42,396 nt of DNA. Source: Bacteroidales bacterium. GTDB taxonomy: Bacteria; Bacteroidota; Bacteroidia; Bacteroidales; UBA12077. Positions 33,664 through 41,617 of this stretch are shown piece by piece; the first letter of the stretch is position 1, and each line of letters starts with the position of its first letter. The notes under the pieces are model-generated. The model was not told where the DNA came from. It worked only from the letters and a program-made list of their open reading frames with translations, and made no database searches. Position numbers and translations under genes: made by a program. The stretch covers positions 1-42,396 of the forward strand of contig JAGXLL010000020.1 of assembly GCA_018334675.1 (NCBI GenBank). The letters are read 5' to 3'.

Positions 33664-33752
33664 CTAAAATCGGAGCATTTTATAGAGGCAAGACTTGATA
33701 AATTTCAAAGTTTATTAACATCCATATGTTAAAATATTACAGTGAGATTTTG

Positions 33753-33760
33753 TATTTTTG
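33753..33760 (+). promoter_or_regulatory. Candidate -7 promoter element for clpC
   Basis: TATTTTTG matches TAnnTTTG in full. No clear TTTG at -33. A second, one-base-short version, TAATTTG, is visible closer to the gene, near 33802. No CIRCE or CtsR-like operator was seen in the gyrA-clpC interval. Confidence 0.5.
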
Positions 33761-33885
33761 CAGGAGGGAATTATATTCACCCCAGTTGAACAAGAATGCC
33801 CATAATTTGTAATACGGTTGGGTTTTTCTCGTTGATAAAATGAATATTGAAAAACCATAAACACGAAAGGAGAATACGCATAAAT

Positions 33886-36474
33886 ATGGATGCAAAATTT
33901 TCACAGCGAATCAAGGATGTATTGACTTACAGCAAGGAAGAAGCCATCAGACTTGGCAATGCATATATAGGCACCGAGCATCTGTTATTGGGGATGCTCA
34001 GGGAAGGTGAAGGACTGGCTATTGACATCCTCGAATCCTTTGAGGTGGATCTTGGACAATTGAAAGGAATGATCGAAGATCGCATACAAACCAGTGATAA
34101 AGTACTGACCGACACCGACAACATCCCACTTTACAAAACCGCCGAGCGCGCATTGAAGCTGGTCTATTTGGAGGCTAAGTCTTTCAACAGCAGTACGATC
34201 AATACCGGCCATCTGATCCTGGCCATACTGAAGGATCAAAACAGCCTGGTCACACAACTGTTGAGTGAGTTCGACATCGACTATGACGATGTACGCATCG
34301 AGATGGAGACCAAGCAGAAAGAGACTGAAAACAAGGCTGATTTTGGTGAAGAGGAAGAGGACATTCCTTTCGGCGGCAGTAAGAAAGGAGGCCAATCGGA
34401 AGGGCAAACCAAATCTGATACACCGGTGTTGGACAATTTCGGCATGGATCTGACCAAGGCTGCCGAAGAGAACTCACTGGATCCCATTGTGGGGCGCGAC
34501 CGCGAGATTGAAAGGCTGGCCCAGATTCTCAGCCGACGCAAGAAAAACAACCCGGTCTTGATAGGCGAACCCGGCGTGGGTAAGTCGGCCATTGTAGAAG
34601 GATTGGCGATGCGGATCATTCAGAGAAAGGTATCGAGGGTGCTTTTTGATAAAAGGATTGTCACCCTGGATTTGGCTTCCATTGTTGCCGGAACCAAGTA
34701 CCGCGGGCAATTTGAGGAACGGATGAAAGCCATCCTCAATGAGCTTTCCAAAAATCCCAACATCATCCTTTTCATCGATGAGATTCATACCATCGTAGGT
34801 GCCGGTGGTGCCACCGGTTCACTGGATGCTGCCAACATGCTTAAACCCGCCCTTTCAAGGGGTGAAATACAAACCATTGGCGCCACCACCCTGGATGAAT
34901 ATCGCCAGCATATCGAGAAGGACGGTGCCCTGGAGAGAAGGTTCCAGAAAGTGATGGTGGATCCCACCACTCCGGAAGAGACCATCGATATTTTGAAGAA
35001 CATCAAGGAGCGTTACGAAGACCACCACAACGTCAATTATACGGAAGATGCATTGAAAGCTTGTGTTCATCTGACACAGCGTTACCTGACCGACCGTTAC
35101 CTGCCGGACAAGGCCATTGATGCCATGGACGAGGCTGGTTCAAGGGTACATATATCCAATATAGTGGTTCCCCAGCGCATCCTGGATCTGGAAAAGCAGA
35201 TCGAAGAGATCAAGCAGCAAAAGATCTCGGCTGTGAAGAACCAGAATTTCGAGTCGGCTGCCAACTACAGGGACTCGGAGAAGAAGATGCTGGCCAAGCT
35301 GGAAGAAGAAAAGGACAAGTGGGAGAAGGAACTGGAGAAGAACCGGGAGATGGTGACCGAAGAAGAAGTGGCCGAGGTGGTGGCCATGATGACCGGTGTA
35401 CCCGTACAGCGCATCGCTGAGGCAGAAGGAACCCGGCTGATGAAGATGAACGAGGAACTCCGGAAAAATGTGGTGGGTCAGGACGAGGCCATCGAGAAAG
35501 TGGTCAAGGCCATTCGCAGGAACCGGGCAGGCCTGAAAGATCCGAACAAACCCATTGGTTCGTTCATATTCCTTGGTCCCACCGGTGTAGGTAAGACGCA
35601 AATGGCGAAGATCCTTACGCAATATCTGTTCCAGTCCACAGACAACCTGATCCGCATGGATATGAGTGAATACATGGAGAAATTCAGCGTCTCGCGGCTG
35701 GTTGGTGCTCCTCCGGGATACATCGGGTATGAGGAAGGGGGTCAGCTGACCGAAAAAGTACGCAGAAAGCCCTATTCGGTTATCCTGCTCGATGAGATCG
35801 AAAAGGCCCACCCCGATGTCTTCCATCTTTTGCTGCAGGTACTCGATGATGGACAGCTCACCGACAGCCTTGGAAGAAGAGTGGACTTCAGGAACACCAT
35901 CATTATCATGACTTCCAACATTGGAAGCCGTCAGTTGAAGGATTTTGGAAAAGGCGTGGGCTTCGAAACACAAAGCCGGAATCAGTCGGGCAATGAACTG
36001 GCCAAGAGCGTGATCCAGAAAGCTCTCAAGCGCTCCTTTGCTCCCGAGTTTCTCAACCGGCTCGATGATGTGGTCATATTCAACGCCCTGAGCAAAGAGA
36101 ACATCTACGAGATCATCGACATTGAGCTCCAGGGACTCTACGAACGCGTGCACAACTTGGGTTATCGCATCGAGATCTCCCGTGGGGCCAAGGACTATAT
36201 ATGCGATAAAGGCTACGACGAACAGTTCGGTGCCCGACCACTCAAGCGAGCCATTCAGAAATATGTGGAGGATCTGATGGCAGAGACCATCATCAAGCAC
36301 TCCGTCAAGGAAGGCGATCAATTGAAGGTGGATTATGACAAGAAGAATGACCAGGTCACCATCAACATCAACAAGCCTTCCGATAAGTCAAAGGTTGAGG
36401 AAAAATCTTCTTCCAGCAAAGAGGAAGGCTCCTCCTCTGATTTGTCAAAAGAGGCGAAAAACAATAAAAACTAA
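33886..36474 (+). CDS. clpC: ATP-dependent Clp protease ATPase ClpC
   Basis: Hsp100 unfoldase that feeds substrates to ClpP. The product has 862 residues when started at ATG 33886, which is right because the family begins MDAKFSxRxKDVL and AAAGGAGA (33866-33873) lies 12 nt upstream; an in-frame TTG at 33847 is less likely. The Clp-N double repeat (about 5-140) starts with [17 protein letters not shown]. The first AAA+ domain has Walker A GEPGVGKS (227-234). The middle domain is short, with a UVR-like stretch [21 protein letters not shown], which marks ClpC rather than ClpB. The second AAA+ domain has GPTGVGKT (564-571). The tail is Ser/Lys/Glu-rich. It is divergent from gyrA, and tpx follows 5 bp after the stop. 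Confidence 0.96.
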   Translation: MDAKFSQRIKDVLTYSKEEAIRLGNAYIGTEHLLLGMLREGEGLAIDILESFEVDLGQLKGMIEDRIQTSDKVLTDTDNIPLYKTAERALKLVYLEAKSFNSSTINTGHLILAILKDQNSLVTQLLSEFDIDYDDVRIEMETKQKETENKADFGEEEEDIPFGGSKKGGQSEGQTKSDTPVLDNFGMDLTKAAEENSLDPIVGRDREIERLAQILSRRKKNNPVLIGEPGVGKSAIVEGLAMRIIQRKVSRVLFDKRIVTLDLASIVAGTKYRGQFEERMKAILNELSKNPNIILFIDEIHTIVGAGGATGSLDAANMLKPALSRGEIQTIGATTLDEYRQHIEKDGALERRFQKVMVDPTTPEETIDILKNIKERYEDHHNVNYTEDALKACVHLTQRYLTDRYLPDKAIDAMDEAGSRVHISNIVVPQRILDLEKQIEEIKQQKISAVKNQNFESAANYRDSEKKMLAKLEEEKDKWEKELEKNREMVTEEEVAEVVAMMTGVPVQRIAEAEGTRLMKMNEELRKNVVGQDEAIEKVVKAIRRNRAGLKDPNKPIGSFIFLGPTGVGKTQMAKILTQYLFQSTDNLIRMDMSEYMEKFSVSRLVGAPPGYIGYEEGGQLTEKVRRKPYSVILLDEIEKAHPDVFHLLLQVLDDGQLTDSLGRRVDFRNTIIIMTSNIGSRQLKDFGKGVGFETQSRNQSGNELAKSVIQKALKRSFAPEFLNRLDDVVIFNALSKENIYEIIDIELQGLYERVHNLGYRIEISRGAKDYICDKGYDEQFGARPLKRAIQKYVEDLMAETIIKHSVKEGDQLKVDYDKKNDQVTININKPSDKSKVEEKSSSSKEEGSSSDLSKEAKNNKN

Positions 36475-36479
36475 GTTTC

Positions 36480-36998
36480 ATGCAAAAAACCAATGATAAG
36501 GTAACATTTGGGGGCAACCCGGTTACCCTGCTGGGAAATCCCATCAAGGAGGGCGATAAAGCTCCGGATTTCACTGTCCTGGATAACGGGCTCAACCCAA
36601 AGAAACTCTCGGACTACGAGGGAAAGGTGCGGATCCTCTCGGTCTTTCCATCAATAGATACCAGTGTGTGCAACAAACAGAACAAACGCTTCAATCAGGA
36701 AGCCGCCAATTTGAAGGGCAATACGGTCATTCTGGCCATCTCCAATGATCTGCCCTTTGCCCTGAATCGTTTTTGTGATGCTGAGGGCATCGATCAGATG
36801 GAGACGCTTTCCGACCACAAGGATGTGGATTTTGGCACCAAGTACGGTTTCCTGATCGAGGAACTTCGCTTGCTGGCCCGCGGGGTGGTGGTGGTCGACC
36901 AGAATGATCTTGTCCGCTACGTGGAGTATGTACCTGAGATCGGCCAGGAACCCGATTACGAGGCAGCTTTGAAAGCAGTTAAACAACTGATAGCCTAA
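36480..36998 (+). CDS. tpx: Thiol peroxidase (Tpx)
   Basis: Peroxiredoxin of the atypical 2-Cys Tpx class that reduces hydrogen and organic peroxides with thioredoxin. The product has 172 residues. The peroxidatic Cys64 lies in SIDTSVCNKQ and the resolving Cys99 in NRFCDAEG, with family start VTFGGNPVTLLGNPIKEGDKAPDF. No signal peptide, so cytoplasmic. The ATG is only 5 bp after the clpC stop, so the two are translated from one message, linking protein unfolding/degradation with peroxide defence. A terminator follows 14 bp after the stop. Confidence 0.96.
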   Translation: MQKTNDKVTFGGNPVTLLGNPIKEGDKAPDFTVLDNGLNPKKLSDYEGKVRILSVFPSIDTSVCNKQNKRFNQEAANLKGNTVILAISNDLPFALNRFCDAEGIDQMETLSDHKDVDFGTKYGFLIEELRLLARGVVVVDQNDLVRYVEYVPEIGQEPDYEAALKAVKQLIA

Positions 36999-37012
36999 AT
37001 ATTTTCAATCAT

Positions 37013-37051
37013 AAAAAAGGGGTATTCCAGCATTTGGAATACCCTTTTTTT
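37013..37051. terminator. Bidirectional terminator between tpx and rimO
   Basis: The stem is 37019-37029 (GGGGTATTCCA) with 37035-37045, including one G-U pair, extended by A-T pairs to 37013 and 37051; the loop is 5 nt. A-run on the left and T-run on the right fit both convergent genes. Confidence 0.88.
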
Positions 37052-37079
37052 ATTTACCTTTGACGGTGAAGGTTGAAAA

Positions 37080-38375
37080 CTAATGTATTGGTTTGGCGTA
37101 CAGGTCGTAGTCGCTGGCTTCGGTGATGGTAACATCATAAAAACGGCCGGGCTTTAGGTGGGCATCATCCTTCCGGGGTATGATCACCCCGTTGTCCACT
37201 TCCGGGGCATCGGCTGCGCTCCTGGCGTAGATAAAATGCCCGTCGGCCTCATCCACCAGAACCCTCATTTGTTTTCCCACCATCTGCTGGTTCTTACTGA
37301 AAGAGAGCTCCTGTTGCAGGGCCATCAACTCATCGGCCCGCTCTCGTTTCACATGCTCGGGTACATCATCCTTCTCCTGGCGTGCAGAATAGGTGCCCTC
37401 CTCCTCAGAATAAGTGAACACACCCAGGCGGTCGAAACGCGTCTCCCTTACAAATTCCAACAGCTCCGCAAAATCCCGGTCATCTTCACCGGGGTAACCA
37501 ATTAACAAAGTAGATCTTAAGGTTACATCTGGTACTTTATTCTTAATCAGCGTTATGAGCTGTTCTGTTTGTCTGCGATCATGTCCCCGCCGCATCTTTT
37601 TCAGTATGCGGTCGCTGATATGCTGAATGGGGATGTCCAGATAATGACAGATAGAAGAGGACCCGCCCATCATATCCAGCACCCGGACGGGAAAACCGGC
37701 CGGATAGGCATAAAGAAGCCGGATCCAGTCGAAAGCCTGCATCTGTTCCAACTGTTTCAGCAAACCTGGCAGCATATTCTTGCGGTGAAGGTCTCTACCG
37801 TAATAGCTCAGGTCTTGGGCGATAAGATTGAGTTCTTTTACACCCATCCCGGCCAGGTAGTCAGCTTCTTTTTGTAGTTCTTCTATAGGCTTAGACTTAT
37901 AATTGCCTTTAATTAAAGGAATTGAACAGAACGAACATTTTCTATTGCAGCCCTCGGCCACCTTCAGGTAGGCATAATGAGCGGGTGTGGCCAGCTGGCG
38001 CTGATGGCGGGCATCTTGATGAACAACCGCCTTCAGGGACTCCAGTATTCTGTGTTGTTCATATACACCGTAAAACCCGTCTACCTCCGGGATCTCCTTT
38101 TTCAGCTCCTCCCGGTATCGTTCGGAGAGGCACCCCATCACATAGAGCCGGGAGATATCTCCCTGTTTCTTTCTTTGTGCATATTCCAAAATGGTTTCGA
38201 CGGATTCCTGTTTGGCATCGTTAATGAAGCCGCAGGTGTTGATGATGATCGCCTCACAGGGCAGAGCGCCTTCATGGGTGACCTGATAACCGTTGCGGGT
38301 CAGCTGCCGCGACAAGTATTCCGAATCCACCAGATTCTTGGCGCAGCCCAGGGTGATGATATTCACGGTGGTCAT
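37080..38375 (-). CDS. rimO: Ribosomal protein S12 methylthiotransferase RimO
   Basis: Radical SAM methylthiotransferase that modifies an Asp of ribosomal protein S12. The 431-residue product starts at 38375 (MTTVNIITLGCAKNLVDSE), directly behind the ftsY stop with one base between, which suggests translational coupling. A start at 38402 would overlap ftsY by 26 bases and add 9 residues lacking homology. The N-terminal UPF0004 domain has the auxiliary cluster cysteines Cys11, Cys48 (NTCGF) and Cys82 (MGCLSER). The radical SAM core has Cys143, Cys147 and Cys150 (EGCNRKCSFC). A C-terminal TRAM domain (about 365-431) ends DYDLYAKPIH. It is the last gene of the ftsY-rimO operon. Confidence 0.96.
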   Translation of the reverse strand: MTTVNIITLGCAKNLVDSEYLSRQLTRNGYQVTHEGALPCEAIIINTCGFINDAKQESVETILEYAQRKKQGDISRLYVMGCLSERYREELKKEIPEVDGFYGVYEQHRILESLKAVVHQDARHQRQLATPAHYAYLKVAEGCNRKCSFCSIPLIKGNYKSKPIEELQKEADYLAGMGVKELNLIAQDLSYYGRDLHRKNMLPGLLKQLEQMQAFDWIRLLYAYPAGFPVRVLDMMGGSSSICHYLDIPIQHISDRILKKMRRGHDRRQTEQLITLIKNKVPDVTLRSTLLIGYPGEDDRDFAELLEFVRETRFDRLGVFTYSEEEGTYSARQEKDDVPEHVKRERADELMALQQELSFSKNQQMVGKQMRVLVDEADGHFIYARSAADAPEVDNGVIIPRKDDAHLKPGRFYDVTITEASDYDLYAKPIH

Positions 38376-38376
38376 G

Positions 38377-39324
38377 TCATTGGCTAAAGAGGGAATCAAC
38401 AAATTCTTCCCGGTTGAATATCTGCAAGTCTTCCAGTCGTTCGCCGATGCCGATATATTTAACCGGGATATTGAACTGATCCGATACGCCGATCACCACA
38501 CCCCCCTTGGCTGTACCGTCGAGTTTGGTCAGGGCCAGGGCATTGACTTCGGTGATGCGGGTAAACTGCTTGGCTTGCTCAAAGGCATTCTGGCCGGTGG
38601 AACCGTCGAGGATCAGCAACACCTCATGGGGTGCTTCAGGGATGACCTTCTTCATGACCTTTTTGATCTTGGCCAGTTCGTTCATCAGGTTGGTTTTATT
38701 GTGCAGGCGTCCGGCCGTATCGATGATGGCCACATCGGCACCGTTGGCTTTGGCGCTGCTCAGAGTATCGTAGGCCACCGAAGCGGGATCCGAACCCATT
38801 TTTTGTTTGACCAGAGGCACTCCGACCCTTTCGGCCCATATATTCAGCTGGTCGATGGCCGCTGCCCGGTAGGTATCGGCGGCACCCAGGTGTACCTTTT
38901 TGCCGCTGGTCTTGAACTGGTGGGCCAGCTTGGCGATCGTGGTGGTCTTGCCGACCCCGTTGACCCCTACCACCATGATCACATACGGACCATTTTCAGC
39001 CTTAAAAGAGGTATCCACCTCCTGCTTGTTCTCATGGAGCAGTCCAATGATCTCCTGTTTCAGTATCTTGTTGAGCTCGGAGATGTTCATGTATTTATCC
39101 CGTGCCACGCGCTCCTCAATACGTTCGATGATCTTCAGGGTGGTGTTGACTCCTACATCGGAGGTAATCAGCACTTCCTCAAGGCTGTCCAGCACCTCGT
39201 CGTCGACCTTCGACTTGCCAACAACGGCCCGTCCCATTTTCTTGAAGACATTTTCCTTGGTTTTCTCCAGGCCCTTATCGAGGGTCTCTTTCTTGTCCTT
39301 CGAAAAGATTCCAAATACGGCCAT
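38377..39324 (-). CDS. ftsY: Signal recognition particle receptor FtsY
   Basis: GTPase that docks SRP-ribosome complexes at the inner membrane. At 315 residues it lacks the long acidic A domain of E. coli FtsY and begins with a short basic N-terminus (MAVFGIFSKDKKETL), as in many Bacteroidota. The N domain is about 20-100; the G domain has P-loop GVNGVGKTTT (120-129), DTYRAAAIDQL, DTAGRLHNKTNLM (G3), TKLDGTAKGG (G4) and the closing GIGERLEDLQIFN. It precedes rimO with a one-base gap. A terminator hairpin at 39374-39407 separates it from the ribosomal-protein genes, so it may have its own promoter in the 50 bp between, although no consensus is seen there. Confidence 0.97.
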   Translation of the reverse strand: MAVFGIFSKDKKETLDKGLEKTKENVFKKMGRAVVGKSKVDDEVLDSLEEVLITSDVGVNTTLKIIERIEERVARDKYMNISELNKILKQEIIGLLHENKQEVDTSFKAENGPYVIMVVGVNGVGKTTTIAKLAHQFKTSGKKVHLGAADTYRAAAIDQLNIWAERVGVPLVKQKMGSDPASVAYDTLSSAKANGADVAIIDTAGRLHNKTNLMNELAKIKKVMKKVIPEAPHEVLLILDGSTGQNAFEQAKQFTRITEVNALALTKLDGTAKGGVVIGVSDQFNIPVKYIGIGERLEDLQIFNREEFVDSLFSQ

Positions 39325-39373
39325 TTTCCTGCAGGTTTAAAAAATTATGGGTGGCAATAAAATTAATAATAAA

Positions 39374-39407
39374 ATAAAAGCTTTCCTCAACAGGGGAAAG
39401 CTTTTAT
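39374..39407 (-). terminator. Terminator after DUF4295 gene, before ftsY
   Basis: A 15-bp stem (39374-39388 with 39393-39407, one U-G pair, core AAAAGCTTTCC) closes a 4-nt loop. On the minus strand it runs into T-rich DNA. It should end or attenuate the rpmB-rpmG-DUF4295 message. Confidence 0.85.
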
Positions 39408-39433
39408 GATCGAAATCGTTAAGCAATATGTGC

Positions 39434-39586
39434 TTACTTCTTAAAGAACTGGCTTACTTTGTCCTTGTGCACCATGCGCTGTTCAAAGGAATAAGCTTTC
39501 TTGTCCTTTTCCTTCACCGCCTTGATGCATTTAATAAAATCCTTTCCACTTCCGGTCTTTAGTGTTGCAACGGTTTTCTTAGCCAT
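39434..39586 (-). CDS. DUF4295 small basic protein
   Basis: A 50-residue, very basic protein (MAKKTVATLKTGSGKDF ... HKDKVSQFFKK) of the DUF4295 family, found in Bacteroidota directly after rpmG. The start lies 8 bp after the rpmG stop and the reading frame shows family-typical Lys-rich sequence with a single Cys20. The constant gene position and composition suggest a ribosome-associated protein, but the function is unproven. Confidence 0.88.
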   Translation of the reverse strand: MAKKTVATLKTGSGKDFIKCIKAVKEKDKKAYSFEQRMVHKDKVSQFFKK

Positions 39587-39594
39587 AGCTTATC

Positions 39595-39780
39595 TTATTT
39601 TATTTCTTTATGAACAGTAACTTTTTTCAGATACGGATTGTATTTCTTCAGCTCCAGCTTACTGGGGGTATTCTTCTTGTTCTTGGTGGTGATATACCTG
39701 GAGATGCCAGGGACACCCGTCTTTTTCTGCTCGGTACATTCCAGTATGACCTGTACCCTGTCGCCTTTTTTCTTAGCCAT
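39595..39780 (-). CDS. rpmG: 50S ribosomal protein L33
   Basis: A 61-residue L33 of the large subunit. The sequence [22 protein letters not shown], then [35 protein letters not shown], matches the family over its full length. It keeps only one Cys (Cys15) of the CxxC pairs of zinc-binding L33, so this is the zinc-free type. It starts 15 bp after rpmB and is followed 8 bp later by the DUF4295 gene. Confidence 0.97.
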   Translation of the reverse strand: MAKKKGDRVQVILECTEQKKTGVPGISRYITTKNKKNTPSKLELKKYNPYLKKVTVHKEIK

Positions 39781-39795
39781 AATGCCTGTATTTTA

Positions 39796-40038
39796 TTAAT
39801 ATTTTTGAATATAACCTTTTTGCCTGGCCTCATTCAAGGCTGCTCTGAGGCCTTTCTTGGTGATGATCCGCATTCCGGCAGCAGATACATTGAGAGAAAT
39901 CCAACGCTCCTCGTCGGCCAGAAAAAACTTCTTTTTGAACAGATTGGGATAGAAAACCCGTTTGATCTTCTTGTTCGAGTGCGAAACATGATTGCCCACA
40001 AGGCCTTTTCTTCCGGTTATTTGACAAATTCTTGACAT
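39796..40038 (-). CDS. rpmB: 50S ribosomal protein L28
   Basis: An 80-residue L28 of the large subunit. It begins [33 protein letters not shown] and has the family end [21 protein letters not shown]. Only one N-terminal Cys is present, so it is the zinc-free type, matching the L33 next to it. It is the first gene of the rpmB-rpmG-DUF4295 group. A promoter-like sequence lies about 40 bp upstream, and cinA lies before that on the same strand. Confidence 0.97.
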   Translation of the reverse strand: MSRICQITGRKGLVGNHVSHSNKKIKRVFYPNLFKKKFFLADEERWISLNVSAAGMRIITKKGLRAALNEARQKGYIQKY

Positions 40039-40070
40039 CGTTCTTTAAGTTTTCATTTTTTAACGGTTTG

Positions 40071-40102
40071 CAAATTACGTTATTTTTCTTCAAATTATCA
40101 AA
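40071..40102 (-). promoter_or_regulatory. Candidate promoter for rpmB operon
   Basis: On the minus strand TTTG (40102-40099), a 21-bp spacer, then TAATTTG (40077-40071), one base short of TAnnTTTG. The position 30-40 nt before rpmB is suitable. Confidence 0.45.
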
Positions 40103-40119
40103 TTCTTCACCCAGTTTTT

Positions 40120-41367
40120 TCAAATCTCATCCGAAATCAGCCTTTTCAACATCACCAGGGCTGTATTGGCCGTTTTGCGGATATTCAGTTCTCTGTCGTG
40201 GCCAAAGTGATACAGGCGGGTTTGAATTTTCGCATCAGGTCCGGCTACTGCTATCCAGGTGGTACCTACACCTTTCTGAGCTGTACCACCCCCCGGGCCG
40301 GCGATACCGGAAACCGACACGGCATAATCGCTGCCGAAGGTCTTTCGGGTTCCCCTTGCCATCTCTTCCACCAACTGCTGGCTTACCGCTCCATGCTGTT
40401 CCAGGGTCTTTGCCGATACCTTGAGCATGCTCATTTTGACCTGGTTGCTGTAGGCTACTACCGACCCCTTAAAATAGCGTGAACTGCCTGCCACCGAAGT
40501 GATAAGTCCGGCAATAATTCCGCCGGTACAACTCTCACCGGTGGCCAGGGACTGTTGGCGTTCGACAAGCAGACGACCGATCAGCCGCTCCAGTGGTTCG
40601 TCACCCACATATACGATATAGGGAAGAATCAGCTCTTTTAGCCGCGAGAGCCATTGCTCCAGATCCCCCTTCAGCCGGTTGTGATCGGCATCCCGTCCGC
40701 TGAGGCGGAGCCTGACAAGGCCCTCACCTGGCAAATAAGCCAGCATCAGATGTTGGGGCAATTGCTGCTCATAATCCTTCAACTTTTCAGCCAGGTGAGC
40801 TTCCGGAAGTCCCTGAGTAAGTACCATATTATATAAATAATGTTTTGACTCTCCCCGGCTGCTCAGCTCGGGCAGGATCGACGACATTATCAAAGCGCGC
40901 ATCTCCGGTGGCACTCCAGGCAAGAAATAGAACCAGCATCCCTGCTTTTCCAGGCCCATTGCCGGAGCCGTTCCCACACGATTGACAAAGACCCGGGCGC
41001 CATCTGGTGTTTTGGCCTGATCGCGGTTCAGGTTACTGACTTCGTAACCTCTTTGCGCCAAATAATTCTTCAGGCGCCGGTAAACATCGGCGTTCATCCT
41101 CCACTCCACTTCAAAGAAACGGGTGATGGCCTGCCGGGTTACATCGTCCTGTGTGGGTCCCAGACCTCCGGTTATCACAACCACATCCGACCGCCCGGCT
41201 GCCTGGCTAAATGCCTCCACAATCACTTCCAGCTGGTCGGGTAAAGAGGTGATGCGGGTTACCTGTATCCCATGGTTGGATAGATGCCGGGCCATCCATT
41301 GCGAATTGGTGTCGGTTGTCTGTCCGATCAGCAACTCATCTCCTATGGTGATGATCTCCGTTTTCAT
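40120..41367 (-). CDS. cinA: CinA family protein (nicotinamide-nucleotide amidase/ADP-ribose pyrophosphatase type)
   Basis: A full two-domain CinA of 415 residues. The N-terminal molybdopterin-binding-like (COG1058) domain (about 1-170; IITIGDELLIGQTTDTNSQWMA, VVITGGLGPTQDDVTRQA, FFLPGVPPEM-like FYFLPGVPPEMRALI) hydrolyses ADP-ribose in known members. The C-terminal PncC domain (about 255-410) with LATGESCTGGIIAGLITSVAGSS and VSGIAGPGGGTAQKGVGTTWIAV deamidates NMN to NaMN in NAD salvage. The start at 41367 fits the family. Its 250-bp leader carries two hairpin elements, including the second copy of the 68-bp repeat. The M48 protease gene precedes it on the same strand. Confidence 0.95.
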   Translation of the reverse strand: MKTEIITIGDELLIGQTTDTNSQWMARHLSNHGIQVTRITSLPDQLEVIVEAFSQAAGRSDVVVITGGLGPTQDDVTRQAITRFFEVEWRMNADVYRRLKNYLAQRGYEVSNLNRDQAKTPDGARVFVNRVGTAPAMGLEKQGCWFYFLPGVPPEMRALIMSSILPELSSRGESKHYLYNMVLTQGLPEAHLAEKLKDYEQQLPQHLMLAYLPGEGLVRLRLSGRDADHNRLKGDLEQWLSRLKELILPYIVYVGDEPLERLIGRLLVERQQSLATGESCTGGIIAGLITSVAGSSRYFKGSVVAYSNQVKMSMLKVSAKTLEQHGAVSQQLVEEMARGTRKTFGSDYAVSVSGIAGPGGGTAQKGVGTTWIAVAGPDAKIQTRLYHFGHDRELNIRKTANTALVMLKRLISDEI

Positions 41368-41400
41368 ACGCTTATCTTTTATTTAATGATTTGGCCGTAT

Positions 41401-41456
41401 GGAACCTGCATGAAATAATCATGTCCTTGTTGTGTAAGTTCTTGGATGCAGGTTTC
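41401..41456 (-). repeat. Diverged hairpin element in the cinA leader
   Basis: AACCTGCAT (41403-41411) pairs with ATGCAGGTT (41446-41454), extended by one G-U and one G-C pair. The loop stretch 41413-41434 resembles 41508-41528 in the 68-bp element (AAATAATCAT then TCCTT, two mismatches and one gap), in the same orientation. It looks like a decayed relative of the 68-bp element with different arms. Confidence 0.6.
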
Positions 41457-41493
41457 ACAAGATTATTTTTTATTTATTTAATTGGCCTTGTGT

Positions 41494-41561
41494 AACTTAC
41501 CATGACAAAATAATCATTTCCTTTTGTGATATTAATGATTATTTTGTCATGGACGTTTCAT
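41494..41561 (-). repeat. 68-bp hairpin element, copy 2 (upstream of cinA)
   Basis: The exact reverse complement of 29005-29072 (68 of 68). The 19-bp arms lie at 41500-41518 and 41534-41552 around a 15-nt loop. Read on the minus strand it has the same orientation relative to cinA as copy 1 has to doxX. It lies between the M48 stop (41618) and the cinA start (41367), about 127 nt from the latter. Confidence 0.9.
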
Positions 41562-41617
41562 ATTTTTTCATGTTTTCTCTGTAACCCTCGCAAAGCATAA
41601 TGCCGCTGATACCGGGG

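Noticed and set aside
33604-33885. Heat-shock operator (CIRCE) in the gyrA-clpC interval
   Set aside because: No TTAGCACTC/GAGTGCTAA inverted repeat is present.
35140-36321. A 393-codon open frame antisense to clpC
   Set aside because: The ClpC AAA+ motifs are on the plus strand; the antisense product is His/Leu-rich without homology.
38293-39360. A 355-codon open frame antisense to ftsY
   Set aside because: The FtsY GTPase motifs are on the minus strand; the antisense product has no family signature.
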